Below, piece after piece: positions 43,021 through 51,046 of a DNA stretch of 51,229 bases; positions within the stretch are counted from its first letter, which is position 1; each line of letters begins with the position of its first letter. The notes under the pieces are model-generated. The model searched no databases. It was not told where the DNA came from and worked only from the letters and a program-made list of their open reading frames with translations. This stretch comes from Gammaproteobacteria bacterium (GTDB lineage: Bacteria; Pseudomonadota; Gammaproteobacteria; Pseudomonadales; Azotimanducaceae), in NCBI GenBank assembly GCA_028821515.1, contig JAPPGA010000086.1, positions 1 to 51,229 on the forward strand, written 5' to 3'. A program made the translations under genes and the position numbers.

Positions 43021-44721
43021 CTAGGGCATCATCCCCCGCTGGTAGAGGTACCACTCGGCTCCGAGCAGAAGGAAGGCTGCGAGGATCAGCCAGGTGACGA
43101 TCCCGGTGGCGGCGGCTCTGCCCCCGGCCTGGGATACTGCCAGCGGCGTGCCGGCGCTCCTTGCGGTGACCGCGTCGCTTGACAGCGCCACATCCGCGAC
43201 ACCCCTGTCCGAAGTCACTGTCCCTGCGGCACCAAGAACGTAGTCGGCCCCGAGGGCATCCAGCGCTGGATCAACGGTGGTTGCAAGTGACCATACGGTG
43301 GCGGCGGGCAGGGGTCTTCCGGCGGCGAGGTAGGGATGCCAGGCAGGTTCCCCGGCAAGCCACCGGGCGGCCCGGGAGACGAACAGGGGAAAGCTCCGGG
43401 AGCCGGTGAAGTTGTAGTGGGCGAGGAGTTCATCCCAGACCGAAACACCAGCCAACTCCGCATGCCGGAGTTGAACGCCCACCGGGCCCTGCGTCTCGGC
43501 CGCGATGCCTGCGGCATCGATCTGGTCCAGTCCCAGGGCGGCAATGCTCGATCGCAGCGCGAGTTCCGCGCTGTCGTCCCCGGTGTAGGCGATCTCGAAC
43601 GCAGTCTCCTGGTCGGCGGCGGGCGCGAATTCCAGGGCGGGAAGATCGCCGAATGCTTCGACGCCACGCCGGCGGATCACGATCGATGGGTCCTCGGTAA
43701 CGGCTTCCAGGCCCGGGTCGGCTTCGATTGCATGGACTATGGCGGGGTCCAGATCCCCGGCCAGGGCGACCCGAATCGCGCGCCGAACCGGCAGGGTGAG
43801 CCGGGCAGCATCGTCTAGCGCGAGTTCATCGCCCGCCTCGATTTGTACCTCGACGGAACTCCCGTCCGCGGGAAGATCGCGCACCGTGGCGACATTGGCA
43901 GAGAGCCATTCCAGGCGGTTGTCGTCGAGCCGCTGGCCGTTCACATGCACTGCAACGCCTTCCACGGGAGGAGCGTCCGGCGTGCCGCCAATCCGGACCA
44001 GGAGGTCCAGCCGATCCCATCGTCCCGATGCGGCCGAACTGACGCCGAGCGACGCTACGCCACGATTGGGTCCGCTCCCGGCATAGTCGATGGCACGGCT
44101 GACGCGCGTACCAGCCGGCAGGGCCGCCAGGACAACAGCATCGGCGGGAGCACGGCCGTATATGACGATCTCCAGCGACTCTGGCGCGACACCCGGCATG
44201 GAGAGCAGCCGCAACTGTTCATTCAGCGCGGAAGGCGCAGCTTCGGGCGCCAGGCCCGCGAGCCGGTGATCGAGCAGCAAACGGTCCTCGCCCGCCTTCA
44301 GCAGCTTGAGGTTGCGCGCGCCACCCCAGATCACTTCCCGCGCACTGTCCGGCAAGCCGGCAAGGTCCGATTTCAGCTTGTCCACCGCCTCGTCGAATTC
44401 GCTGCCCGCGGCGGTGTGCGCGGAACCGTCGAGAAACAGTACGCGATAGGCGGAGGTGCGGTCGTCGTGGGCTTCCGGACCGGCGAAGGCGAGCCAGAGC
44501 AGCGTGCAGATGGCGAGCACGAGAAGATAGGCGAGAGGGTGGCGGAATACACCCCGCAGAACCCGGACGGGCGCTTCCCGGGCCGCCGCGCGCCAGAAAA
44601 TCGTAGTCGGGACGGCCACCTCCACGTGTCGAATACGCAGTAGCTGCAACAGGAAGAGGAGGGCGGCGATTCCGGCAATTCCCCCCAGGACCCCGAGCAA
44701 AGGCAGGTTGGCGAAGCTCAT
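43021..44721 (-). CDS. BatA-like membrane protein (aerotolerance regulator N-terminal domain)
   Basis: A 566-residue protein. The N-terminal 85 residues are the aerotolerance-regulator domain: two membrane helices (LLGVLGGIAGIAALLFLLQL and LAYLLVLAICTLLWLAF) around the basic loop RIRHVEVAVPTTIFWRAAAR. The body resembles a VWA fold, but the MIDAS is degraded (VLFLDGSAHTAAG, lacking the second Ser). A final helix (IVTWLILAAFLLLGAEWYLY) anchors the C-terminus. In Bat operons this family bridges MoxR and VWA proteins. Its ATG overlaps the DUF58 stop by 4 bases (ATGA). Confidence 0.88.
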   Translation of the reverse strand: MSFANLPLLGVLGGIAGIAALLFLLQLLRIRHVEVAVPTTIFWRAAAREAPVRVLRGVFRHPLAYLLVLAICTLLWLAFAGPEAHDDRTSAYRVLFLDGSAHTAAGSEFDEAVDKLKSDLAGLPDSAREVIWGGARNLKLLKAGEDRLLLDHRLAGLAPEAAPSALNEQLRLLSMPGVAPESLEIVIYGRAPADAVVLAALPAGTRVSRAIDYAGSGPNRGVASLGVSSAASGRWDRLDLLVRIGGTPDAPPVEGVAVHVNGQRLDDNRLEWLSANVATVRDLPADGSSVEVQIEAGDELALDDAARLTLPVRRAIRVALAGDLDPAIVHAIEADPGLEAVTEDPSIVIRRRGVEAFGDLPALEFAPAADQETAFEIAYTGDDSAELALRSSIAALGLDQIDAAGIAAETQGPVGVQLRHAELAGVSVWDELLAHYNFTGSRSFPLFVSRAARWLAGEPAWHPYLAAGRPLPAATVWSLATTVDPALDALGADYVLGAAGTVTSDRGVADVALSSDAVTARSAGTPLAVSQAGGRAAATGIVTWLILAAFLLLGAEWYLYQRGMMP

Positions 44722-45626
44722 ACCACGAGACTCCCGGTCTCGAAGAGCACGCCAAGTTGATCGAGGACGTCCTCGTCCGCGTCAATCCGTACCAGGCCCG
44801 CGTCGTAGTCAGTGGCGAAGCGTGTCAGGCGTTCGTTGAACTCGCGGTACGATTCCCGGTACCGGGCGAGGGTCGCGGGAGTAACAGTGAGGTCCACGGC
44901 ATCGCCGGATTCACAGTCAAGCAGGCGGATGTCGCCGTGCAGGTCCGGGTGCAGCGTCGGGTCCGCGTCGGTCTTCCTGACGAGTTGCACGAGGAGCAGA
45001 CGGTGGCGGCACAGGGAGAGTGCCTGCGCGATCTCATCGGCGCCCGCTGGATCGAAGAAGTCCGAGATGACGACGAGCAAACCCCTGCGCAGGCGGTGGC
45101 CAGAAAGTTCGCCCAAACTTCCGGTCAGGTCGGTGTGGTCGCGCTCGTCAAGCGCCGCCAGGCGCTCGGCAAAGGAGACCAGCCGATGCTTGCCGGAGGC
45201 GGCTTTCGCATCGATGTTCAGCACACCGGAAAACGAGAACAGGCCGACGCTGTCGTGCTGTCCGAGCGCGATGGAAGCCAGTGCCAGGGCGGCCCGTAGC
45301 CCGGCGCTGATCCGCGGCGGGTCTTCCAGGTACATGCTGCGCGACCGGTCCACGAGCAGGTAGACGGGCAGGTCCTTGCGTTCCTCGAAGACGCGGACAA
45401 AGAGGCGTCCGAGGCGCCGGTAGATGTTCCAGTCGATGGCGCGCAGGTCGTCGCCAGGCACATAGGACTTGAAGTCCGCGAACTCGAGCCCGAAGCCCCG
45501 GTCGCGGGAGGCCTGCTCGGCTGGCCGACCGTCCCGCGCCACCCGGCGGGCATGCAGGCTGAAGGGCTGCAACGCCGCCAGGAAGTCGGGGTCGAACAGT
45601 TCGGCGAACGTGGGTGCGTTTGCCAC
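44718..45626 (-). CDS. DUF58-domain protein
   Basis: A 302-residue protein with the DUF58 signature YVPGDDLRAIDWNIYRRLGR followed by FVRVFEERKDLPVYLLVDRS, where the D-R-S-R-S part is a VWA-like MIDAS. DUF58 proteins are constant partners of MoxR ATPases and are thought to act as adaptor or substrate-binding proteins on the cytoplasmic face. There is no membrane segment. The gene starts 30 bases after the MoxR stop and overlaps the BatA-like gene. A truncated signature residue would disable it; none is missing here. Confidence 0.92.
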   Translation of the reverse strand: MANAPTFAELFDPDFLAALQPFSLHARRVARDGRPAEQASRDRGFGLEFADFKSYVPGDDLRAIDWNIYRRLGRLFVRVFEERKDLPVYLLVDRSRSMYLEDPPRISAGLRAALALASIALGQHDSVGLFSFSGVLNIDAKAASGKHRLVSFAERLAALDERDHTDLTGSLGELSGHRLRRGLLVVISDFFDPAGADEIAQALSLCRHRLLLVQLVRKTDADPTLHPDLHGDIRLLDCESGDAVDLTVTPATLARYRESYREFNERLTRFATDYDAGLVRIDADEDVLDQLGVLFETGSLVV

Positions 45627-45656
45627 GGGCGGTCCTTCGTGTTCCGATCCGCTCGG

Positions 45657-46667
45657 TCAGGCGGCCACGGCGTGGGGTGGTTTCACCGACTTCAGCACGT
45701 CTTCCACCAATTCGTCGGACGAGACGTTGTTCGCCTGGGCGCGGAAGTTGAGCAGGATCCGGTGCCGCAGTACCGGCAACGCGACGGCACGGATGTCATC
45801 GGTGCTCACCGCGAAGCGGTCGTCGAGCAGCGCCTGGACCTTACCGGCGAGGATCAGCCCCTGCACGCCGCGGGGACTCGATCCGAGTGAGGCGCATTCG
45901 GCTACGCTTGACGGCGCGAGCGCATTGTCAGGCTGGGTTGCGACGACCAGCCGGATAGCGAAGGTTCGCGCGGCCTCCGGTTCCGCCACCGAGCGGACGG
46001 TATTGCGGAGACTGCGGATCTCCTCGCCGTTGGTGACCGGCTGGATGTCGACTTCGTCGGCGCCCGTGGTGCGGTCGAGGATGGCGTGGTATTCGTCCTC
46101 GGCGGGATAGCCGACGACGAGCTTGAACAGGAAGCGGTCGAGCTGCGCCTCGGGGAGCGGGTAAGTGCCTTCCTGCTCGACCGGGTTCTGCGTCGCCATG
46201 ACGCAGTACGGTTCCTCGAGCTCGATCGTGCGCCGGCCCACGGTCACCTGTCTTTCCTGCATGGCTTCGAGCAGCGCGGACTGGGTTTTCGGCGTCGCCC
46301 GGTTGATCTCATCGGCGAGGATCAGGTTGGCTATGAGCGGGCCCTGCTGGAAGGTGAGTTCGTGTCCGCCGCCTGCGGTCTCGGTGAGGACCATGGTGCC
46401 CTGGATATCCGCCGGCATCATGTCGGGGGTGAATTGGATGCGGGAGAACGCGAGGCTCACGGCCTCGCTCAAGGACCGGACCAGCAGCGTCTTGCCAAGC
46501 CCGGGCACACCCTCGAGCAGCACGTGGCCGCCCGCCATCATCGCGGTGAGCACGCCGTCAACGACGTGTTCCTGGCCGACCATCATCTTGGCGACTTCCG
46601 CCTTGACCCTGGCGAATACCGCCTTGAATTCCGCTGCGCGTTCCCGCGCTTCGTCTGCTGTCGTCAT
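45657..46667 (-). CDS. MoxR-family AAA+ ATPase
   Basis: A 336-residue AAA+ ATPase of the MoxR proper subfamily. Walker A is GVPGLGKT (53-60), Walker B LILADE (115-120), followed by INRATPKTQSALLEAMQERQ and sensor 1 MATQNPVEQEG. The C-terminal lid (SPRGVQGLILAGKVQALLDD) is canonical. It drives assembly or remodelling of the VWA partners downstream. The start is ATG 46667, with GAGGCAAC immediately before it; the longer open frame is spurious. It follows the DUF4175-like stop by 10 bases. Confidence 0.93.
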   Translation of the reverse strand: MTTADEARERAAEFKAVFARVKAEVAKMMVGQEHVVDGVLTAMMAGGHVLLEGVPGLGKTLLVRSLSEAVSLAFSRIQFTPDMMPADIQGTMVLTETAGGGHELTFQQGPLIANLILADEINRATPKTQSALLEAMQERQVTVGRRTIELEEPYCVMATQNPVEQEGTYPLPEAQLDRFLFKLVVGYPAEDEYHAILDRTTGADEVDIQPVTNGEEIRSLRNTVRSVAEPEAARTFAIRLVVATQPDNALAPSSVAECASLGSSPRGVQGLILAGKVQALLDDRFAVSTDDIRAVALPVLRHRILLNFRAQANNVSSDELVEDVLKSVKPPHAVAA

Positions 46668-46677
46668 GTTGCCTCGT

Positions 46678-48216
46678 TCAGTCTGTGGTATTGGGTGTGG
46701 AATCGGCCCTAGCAAGATCGCCGAGATCGCGGGCGCGTTCCGCCAGGAAGTAGTCGCGCACCGTCTCCTGCATCCAGGGCGCCAGCGCCGGATGGGGCAG
46801 GTAACCGATGGATTCGCGCCGGCTGCCGCGGTCGGCCGCGTTCGCGGCGAGGGACGTCTTGGGTTCTGGCTCCGCGCGCTCGCGTTCCACCTTGATGCGT
46901 CCCGGGTTGGACTTGCCGCGCAGGTGGTCGGGCATCGGCACGCCGAGCAGCATGGCGGCCACACCGCGGGTCTTCTTCAGGCCACTGGGCCCGCCACGGC
47001 CGTTGGCCTGCTCGTTCTCCTGGTCGCTCAGGCCCGAGGGGCTCAGGGACCGGTCCACCGCCGCCTTGCGGTTGTTCAGCATGGGCTTGCTCGCCGATGC
47101 GGCCTTCTGTTCCTCGTCCTCTTCTTCGTCGGCGTCGTCGGTGGCATCGCCCTCGTCCTCGTCGTTGCGGGCCTTGTCGTCGGCTGCGGCCTGGTCGGAA
47201 GCCGACGTCCGGCTGCCAGAACTCCGCCCCGTGCCGCCGCTCACACCCTTGGACGCCTCGGGCTGTTCCTGTTTGGTTTCCTCCGGACGGCTCTTGTTCT
47301 CCTTGCGAGGTTTGGCCGGCCGTTCGCGCGGGGGCTGTTGTTTCGACGACCCCTCTCCGGATGCGCCTGCGGCAGCCTTGCCCGCCTGCCGGGCCAGCGA
47401 TGCCGCCTTGCTGCTCTTCGCAGACGACGAACGGGCATCACCAGTGCCCGACTGGGACCGGGCGGCGCGCTCGGACTCGCCTTGTGAGTCTCCCTGGCTC
47501 GGGTCGGTGGGACGCTGGCCGTCCAGGCTTCGCCGGGAGGAGTCCTTGGGCAGGGGCGGCTCCGTACTTTCCTCCAAGGCAGTTTCGGCGGCGGCCGGAA
47601 GCCCGGCAGCGCCTTCGTCAGCCAACGCGAGTACTGAACTCCCCGTGATGGGAGGGAGTTCCCCTAGCAGGACCGCAGCGGCAAGAAGCAGTACCGAAAC
47701 GGCGCCCAGCGGCCAGCGCCGGGCTCGGAGAACAGGTGGCGGCGTGCGCACCGCGGGCAATTCCGTGTCGAGAGCCCGTTGGGCGAAGGGCGCGGCGTCC
47801 TCCACCGCGGCCTGCTCGAACGGGCCGGAAGGTCCACGGGAGACGAACTCGTCCGCCGCCTGCAGCCGCCCCTTGAGATCCAACAGCGTATCGAAGAGGG
47901 CGAGACAAACGCGCCGGTCCGTCTTCTCGCGCAGGATCACCACCAGTGCGTAAACGGCAACGATGACTAACGGCGCGACCACCGCCAGTACCACGGTTGC
48001 CATCGGGGCGAAAGGCCAGAGGGAGGGACCGGCCAGGCCGGCCAGGTTACCGATGAGCGCGAGGCACGGAACGACAAGGGCGGCGGCAAACGCGTGGACG
48101 AATGCCTTGGCCAGTGCTTCCTTCGCGGCCCAGAGGCGCAGTCGCTGCCGGCCCCGCAATACCACCTTGTCGAGGTCGGCGCCGATTCCGGCTGGTTCGG
48201 TATCGCGCTCAGCCAT
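46678..48216 (-). CDS. DUF4175-like membrane protein with long disordered linker
   Basis: A 512-residue protein. Three membrane segments are visible: FAAALVVPCLALIGNLAGL, VVLAVVAPLVIVAVYALVVI and GAVSVLLLAAAVLLGELPPI. Between the second and third lies a soluble region reading LFDTLLDLKGRLQAADEF and PFEQAAVEDAA, which matches the DUF4175-like part of proteins in other MoxR/Bat clusters. From about residue 200 to 430 the sequence is low-complexity (Ser, Glu, Lys, Asp, e.g. DEDEGDATDDADEEEDEEQK), then a globular C-terminus follows. The ATG overlaps the previous gene's stop by 8 bases. The family assignment is by similarity of pattern and moderate confidence. Confidence 0.72.
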   Translation of the reverse strand: MAERDTEPAGIGADLDKVVLRGRQRLRLWAAKEALAKAFVHAFAAALVVPCLALIGNLAGLAGPSLWPFAPMATVVLAVVAPLVIVAVYALVVILREKTDRRVCLALFDTLLDLKGRLQAADEFVSRGPSGPFEQAAVEDAAPFAQRALDTELPAVRTPPPVLRARRWPLGAVSVLLLAAAVLLGELPPITGSSVLALADEGAAGLPAAAETALEESTEPPLPKDSSRRSLDGQRPTDPSQGDSQGESERAARSQSGTGDARSSSAKSSKAASLARQAGKAAAGASGEGSSKQQPPRERPAKPRKENKSRPEETKQEQPEASKGVSGGTGRSSGSRTSASDQAAADDKARNDEDEGDATDDADEEEDEEQKAASASKPMLNNRKAAVDRSLSPSGLSDQENEQANGRGGPSGLKKTRGVAAMLLGVPMPDHLRGKSNPGRIKVERERAEPEPKTSLAANAADRGSRRESIGYLPHPALAPWMQETVRDYFLAERARDLGDLARADSTPNTTD

Positions 48217-49771
48217 CCGAAGATTCCCTGGCAAGCAATGGATCATCAGGATCGAGCAACGGGCGTATCCGCTCAAGGCCTTCGAGGGCGCTTTCCTTGA
48301 TGGCGGGCGGGGCGGGCGTCAGTTCCGATGCCGCGCGCTGGTAACTGGAATAGGCCCGCCGATTGCGGCCCAGTGCCTCGTAGGCGCGGCCGAGTTCGTG
48401 ACGCACCACGCCGTCCAGACGCGGGTCGCCGTAGAACGCCGCCGATAGGAAGGTCTTCCAGGCATCGTGGGCCCTGCCGGCGTGCAGGTAGCGGTCGCCG
48501 AGCGTGAGTTGGATGTTCTGGCGCAGGGACGGCCGGTCGGAACGGCCGATGTAGGCGAGAGCTTCCTCGCAAAGGGCGATCACGAGGTCCGAGCGTTCGT
48601 CCTTGCGATCGGAGTTGAACAGGGCAAACGCGAAACCGGAAACGTAGTGGGTCTTGCGCGGCTCCGGGGTCACCGACAGACCTATGGCGACCGTTCGCAT
48701 CTGCGCTTCGTCCGGCATACCCGCTTCCAGGCCGAGCCCGAACATCAGGCCGGCCGCTTCCTCGATGTTGCGGTCTTCGGGCCAGCGCTCGGTATAAGCC
48801 AGCAGGGCGTCCACGTCTTCGGCCGCGGCCGCGGCGTAGAACGCGGCGTCCGCTTCCGAATAGTTGCTGTCCTTCTGCGGCGTCAATGCGAGATAGCCGG
48901 CCGTCGGGTTGATCTCCAGGCGGTACGCGGACCAGAGCCCGAGTCCCGATCGCAGGAGCCAGTCCGTACCCGGATCCTCCGGCGGGTCCTCGAACGGCTG
49001 CGGGAACAGCGCAACCATTCCGGACAGGCCCAGGGTGGGCGGCGCGCCAAAGGTGATGTCGTCGACATCCCCGGCCGGCTTGCCGAGAGCCTCCGCGATC
49101 TCCTGGTTGAGATAGGTGTGATAACCGGCGGTACCGAAAGTCATCGAGGCGGTCTTGCCGCCATCGTAAGAGACGGGCACGTGAACCTGGTTGCCCACCA
49201 CGCGGACCTCCTCGACCACGGCGAAGAAGTCCTCCCGGGCCTCCTCAGCGTCCGCGTCCGCAGCCGGTGTGAGTGTCAGCACTTCCGCTTCGAAGTCGAG
49301 GCCGAAGGCAAAGGACTGCAGCACTGGCCACCCCATGATCACCGATACGTCGACGTTCTCGAGGTCGTTCGAGTGGCGGGCGGTGAACTCCTCGAGAAAA
49401 GGTCCCGTCGCCATGCTGACGGCATCCCGGGGCACTTCCAGCCGGAATCCTTCCGAGATCACCTTGAGCGTCTGTTCTTCTTCTCCGAATGCCAGGGAAC
49501 CAAGTACGTTCCGGTGCATCGCGAAGGCCTCCGGCGCCGCGTAGTCGATGACCAGGTGGGTTTCCTTCTGGAACGTCTCGGTCTGCAGGATCGCGCGGAT
49601 CAGGACGCTGTCGCCGAGTGACTTCGCCTCGATCTGGCCTCCGGAGTTCTGCGCGCTGGCGGTGTTGGTGAACAGGACGGCAACCAGCACCACCAGGAGG
49701 TGAGCCAGAACACTCCACGCCCAATGCACACCCTGTGCTGGACCTGCCCTGTATGACGTAATCGTCCGCAT
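48209..49771 (-). CDS. Periplasmic protein with two degenerate retropepsin-like domains and a TPR tail
   Basis: A 520-residue protein with a signal peptide ending NTASAQ (cleavage about residue 40). Two tandem retropepsin-type folds follow. The first has LVIDYAAP (D76) where an active protease has DTGA, with MGWPVLQSFAFGLDFEAEVL as its C-terminal loop. The second has TFGTAGYHTYLNQEIAEALG at 211-230, where DTGA is GTAG. The C-terminal 200 residues contain TPR-like helices (NIQLTLGDRYLHAGRAHDAW). Both active sites seem to be lost, so it probably binds peptides without cutting. The ATG at 49771 is preferred; a TTG 11 codons earlier is also open. Confidence 0.75.
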   Translation of the reverse strand: MRTITSYRAGPAQGVHWAWSVLAHLLVVLVAVLFTNTASAQNSGGQIEAKSLGDSVLIRAILQTETFQKETHLVIDYAAPEAFAMHRNVLGSLAFGEEEQTLKVISEGFRLEVPRDAVSMATGPFLEEFTARHSNDLENVDVSVIMGWPVLQSFAFGLDFEAEVLTLTPAADADAEEAREDFFAVVEEVRVVGNQVHVPVSYDGGKTASMTFGTAGYHTYLNQEIAEALGKPAGDVDDITFGAPPTLGLSGMVALFPQPFEDPPEDPGTDWLLRSGLGLWSAYRLEINPTAGYLALTPQKDSNYSEADAAFYAAAAAEDVDALLAYTERWPEDRNIEEAAGLMFGLGLEAGMPDEAQMRTVAIGLSVTPEPRKTHYVSGFAFALFNSDRKDERSDLVIALCEEALAYIGRSDRPSLRQNIQLTLGDRYLHAGRAHDAWKTFLSAAFYGDPRLDGVVRHELGRAYEALGRNRRAYSSYQRAASELTPAPPAIKESALEGLERIRPLLDPDDPLLARESSDG

Positions 49772-49843
49772 TGCGAGTGGTGAACGTCCGCGATAGCGCG
49801 GCAATCTGATTGCCGTAGCTTACGGAAACCTGAACTGCTGTCG

Positions 49844-50869
49844 CTATTCGTTCAGAAGCTCGGCCAGCTTCCTCTCCAGGGATTCGCCGCGGAGATGTCT
49901 CGCTACCCGCTTGCCGTCACTGGTGATCAGGTAGTTGGCCGGAATGCCCCTCACGCGGTACAGCTTCGCGATAGTGCTGTCGAAGGCTTCGCCGTCGCAG
50001 ACGTTCAGCCAGGGGATCTCGTAGTCGTCGACCGATGCGGTCTTCCAGGCTTCGGGATCCTCGTCCAGGTTGACCGAGAGGATCTCGAATCCCTTGTCCC
50101 GGAAATTGGCGTACGCGGATTTGAGGTAGGGAATCTCGGCGATGCAGGGACCGCACCAGGACGCCCAGAACTCGACCAGCGTATACCGGTTCTCCTTGAG
50201 GACGTCCTCAAGGCGAATCTCCTCGCCGTCAAGCGTCAGTGACGAGAAATACTTCATGGCCCTGGCGATCTCCTCCACCCTCCGGTCGCGCAGGGCGTTC
50301 ATGAGATCGACGGCCCTGTAGTCGCCGAGGACGGCGCGCAGCTCTTCGAAGGCCGCGTTCTGGTCATCGTCGTCGCCTTCAAGCCAGGCAGCCTGCAGGG
50401 CCAGGAGCCGAGCCGTCGGGTCGCCGTGATTGAGGTAGATTCCCTTGAGGCGCTCGTCCGCCTCGTTTTCTGATTCGGTGGCCGCCGATCCGGGGAAGAT
50501 CAGCCGGTTGTAGTTTCCACCTGTGAACCGAAGGTTGCCGCCCGTGGCGCTCGCGACCTGGAATTGACCGGCCGGCTCGACAACGCCGCGCACGGCCGTA
50601 TCCTCTGTATCCTCCACGAGCAGCCTTACCTCGGCCACGAACGGATCTTCGATGTCGGCACGCACCGTCGCCGCGCCATTCTTGACGAACGCAAGGTCGA
50701 GGACTTCGAAACCGCCGTCGCTCCTCGGATCGGCATAACCGAACTCGAGCAGTTCGCCCTCGTGTTGTTCGAAGCCCGTGGCCGTAATCGTCGTTTCCAC
50801 GGCATGTGAAACGCCAACGAGGCACACCAATAACCCTAGCTGCAAGGCAATTCTGATCGTTGCCATCAT
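49844..50869 (-). CDS. TlpA-like exported thioredoxin-fold protein
   Basis: A 341-residue protein with a signal peptide (1-23, ending SHA). The N-terminal 200 residues resemble the DUF4369-type domain found before TlpA domains (GELLEFGYADPRSDGGFEVL). The C-terminal thioredoxin domain begins about residue 215 and carries the redox pair C239-C242 in VEFWASWCGPCIAEIPYLK and a cis-proline at VRGIPANYLI. It is likely a periplasmic thiol reductase or isomerase. The ATG at 50869, just after GGGAGAC, is chosen over an in-frame codon at 50941; a second ATG follows it. A paralogue follows upstream at the window edge. It precedes the pseudo-retropepsin gene by 72 bases. Confidence 0.88.
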   Translation of the reverse strand: MMATIRIALQLGLLVCLVGVSHAVETTITATGFEQHEGELLEFGYADPRSDGGFEVLDLAFVKNGAATVRADIEDPFVAEVRLLVEDTEDTAVRGVVEPAGQFQVASATGGNLRFTGGNYNRLIFPGSAATESENEADERLKGIYLNHGDPTARLLALQAAWLEGDDDDQNAAFEELRAVLGDYRAVDLMNALRDRRVEEIARAMKYFSSLTLDGEEIRLEDVLKENRYTLVEFWASWCGPCIAEIPYLKSAYANFRDKGFEILSVNLDEDPEAWKTASVDDYEIPWLNVCDGEAFDSTIAKLYRVRGIPANYLITSDGKRVARHLRGESLERKLAELLNE

Positions 50870-51046
50870 GTCTCCCGATTGATCCGAAATATTCTCGTAG
50901 TCTTCAGCACAAAACTTACCGCAGCCTGAAAGCTGGTGCATCTGCCAGTCGAAGTCCCGTATAGGGTGTATCGTTTCGATTCCCCGTCGGGGGACTACAG
51001 GCAGTTAGATCACGTCCAGCTTACCGGAACGTCCCTGCAGAGCGGT

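Noticed and set aside
50981-50994. 5-bp stem tcccc/gggga between the two TlpA-like genes
   Set aside because: Short stem without a U-run; it could be incidental and does not split the operon convincingly.
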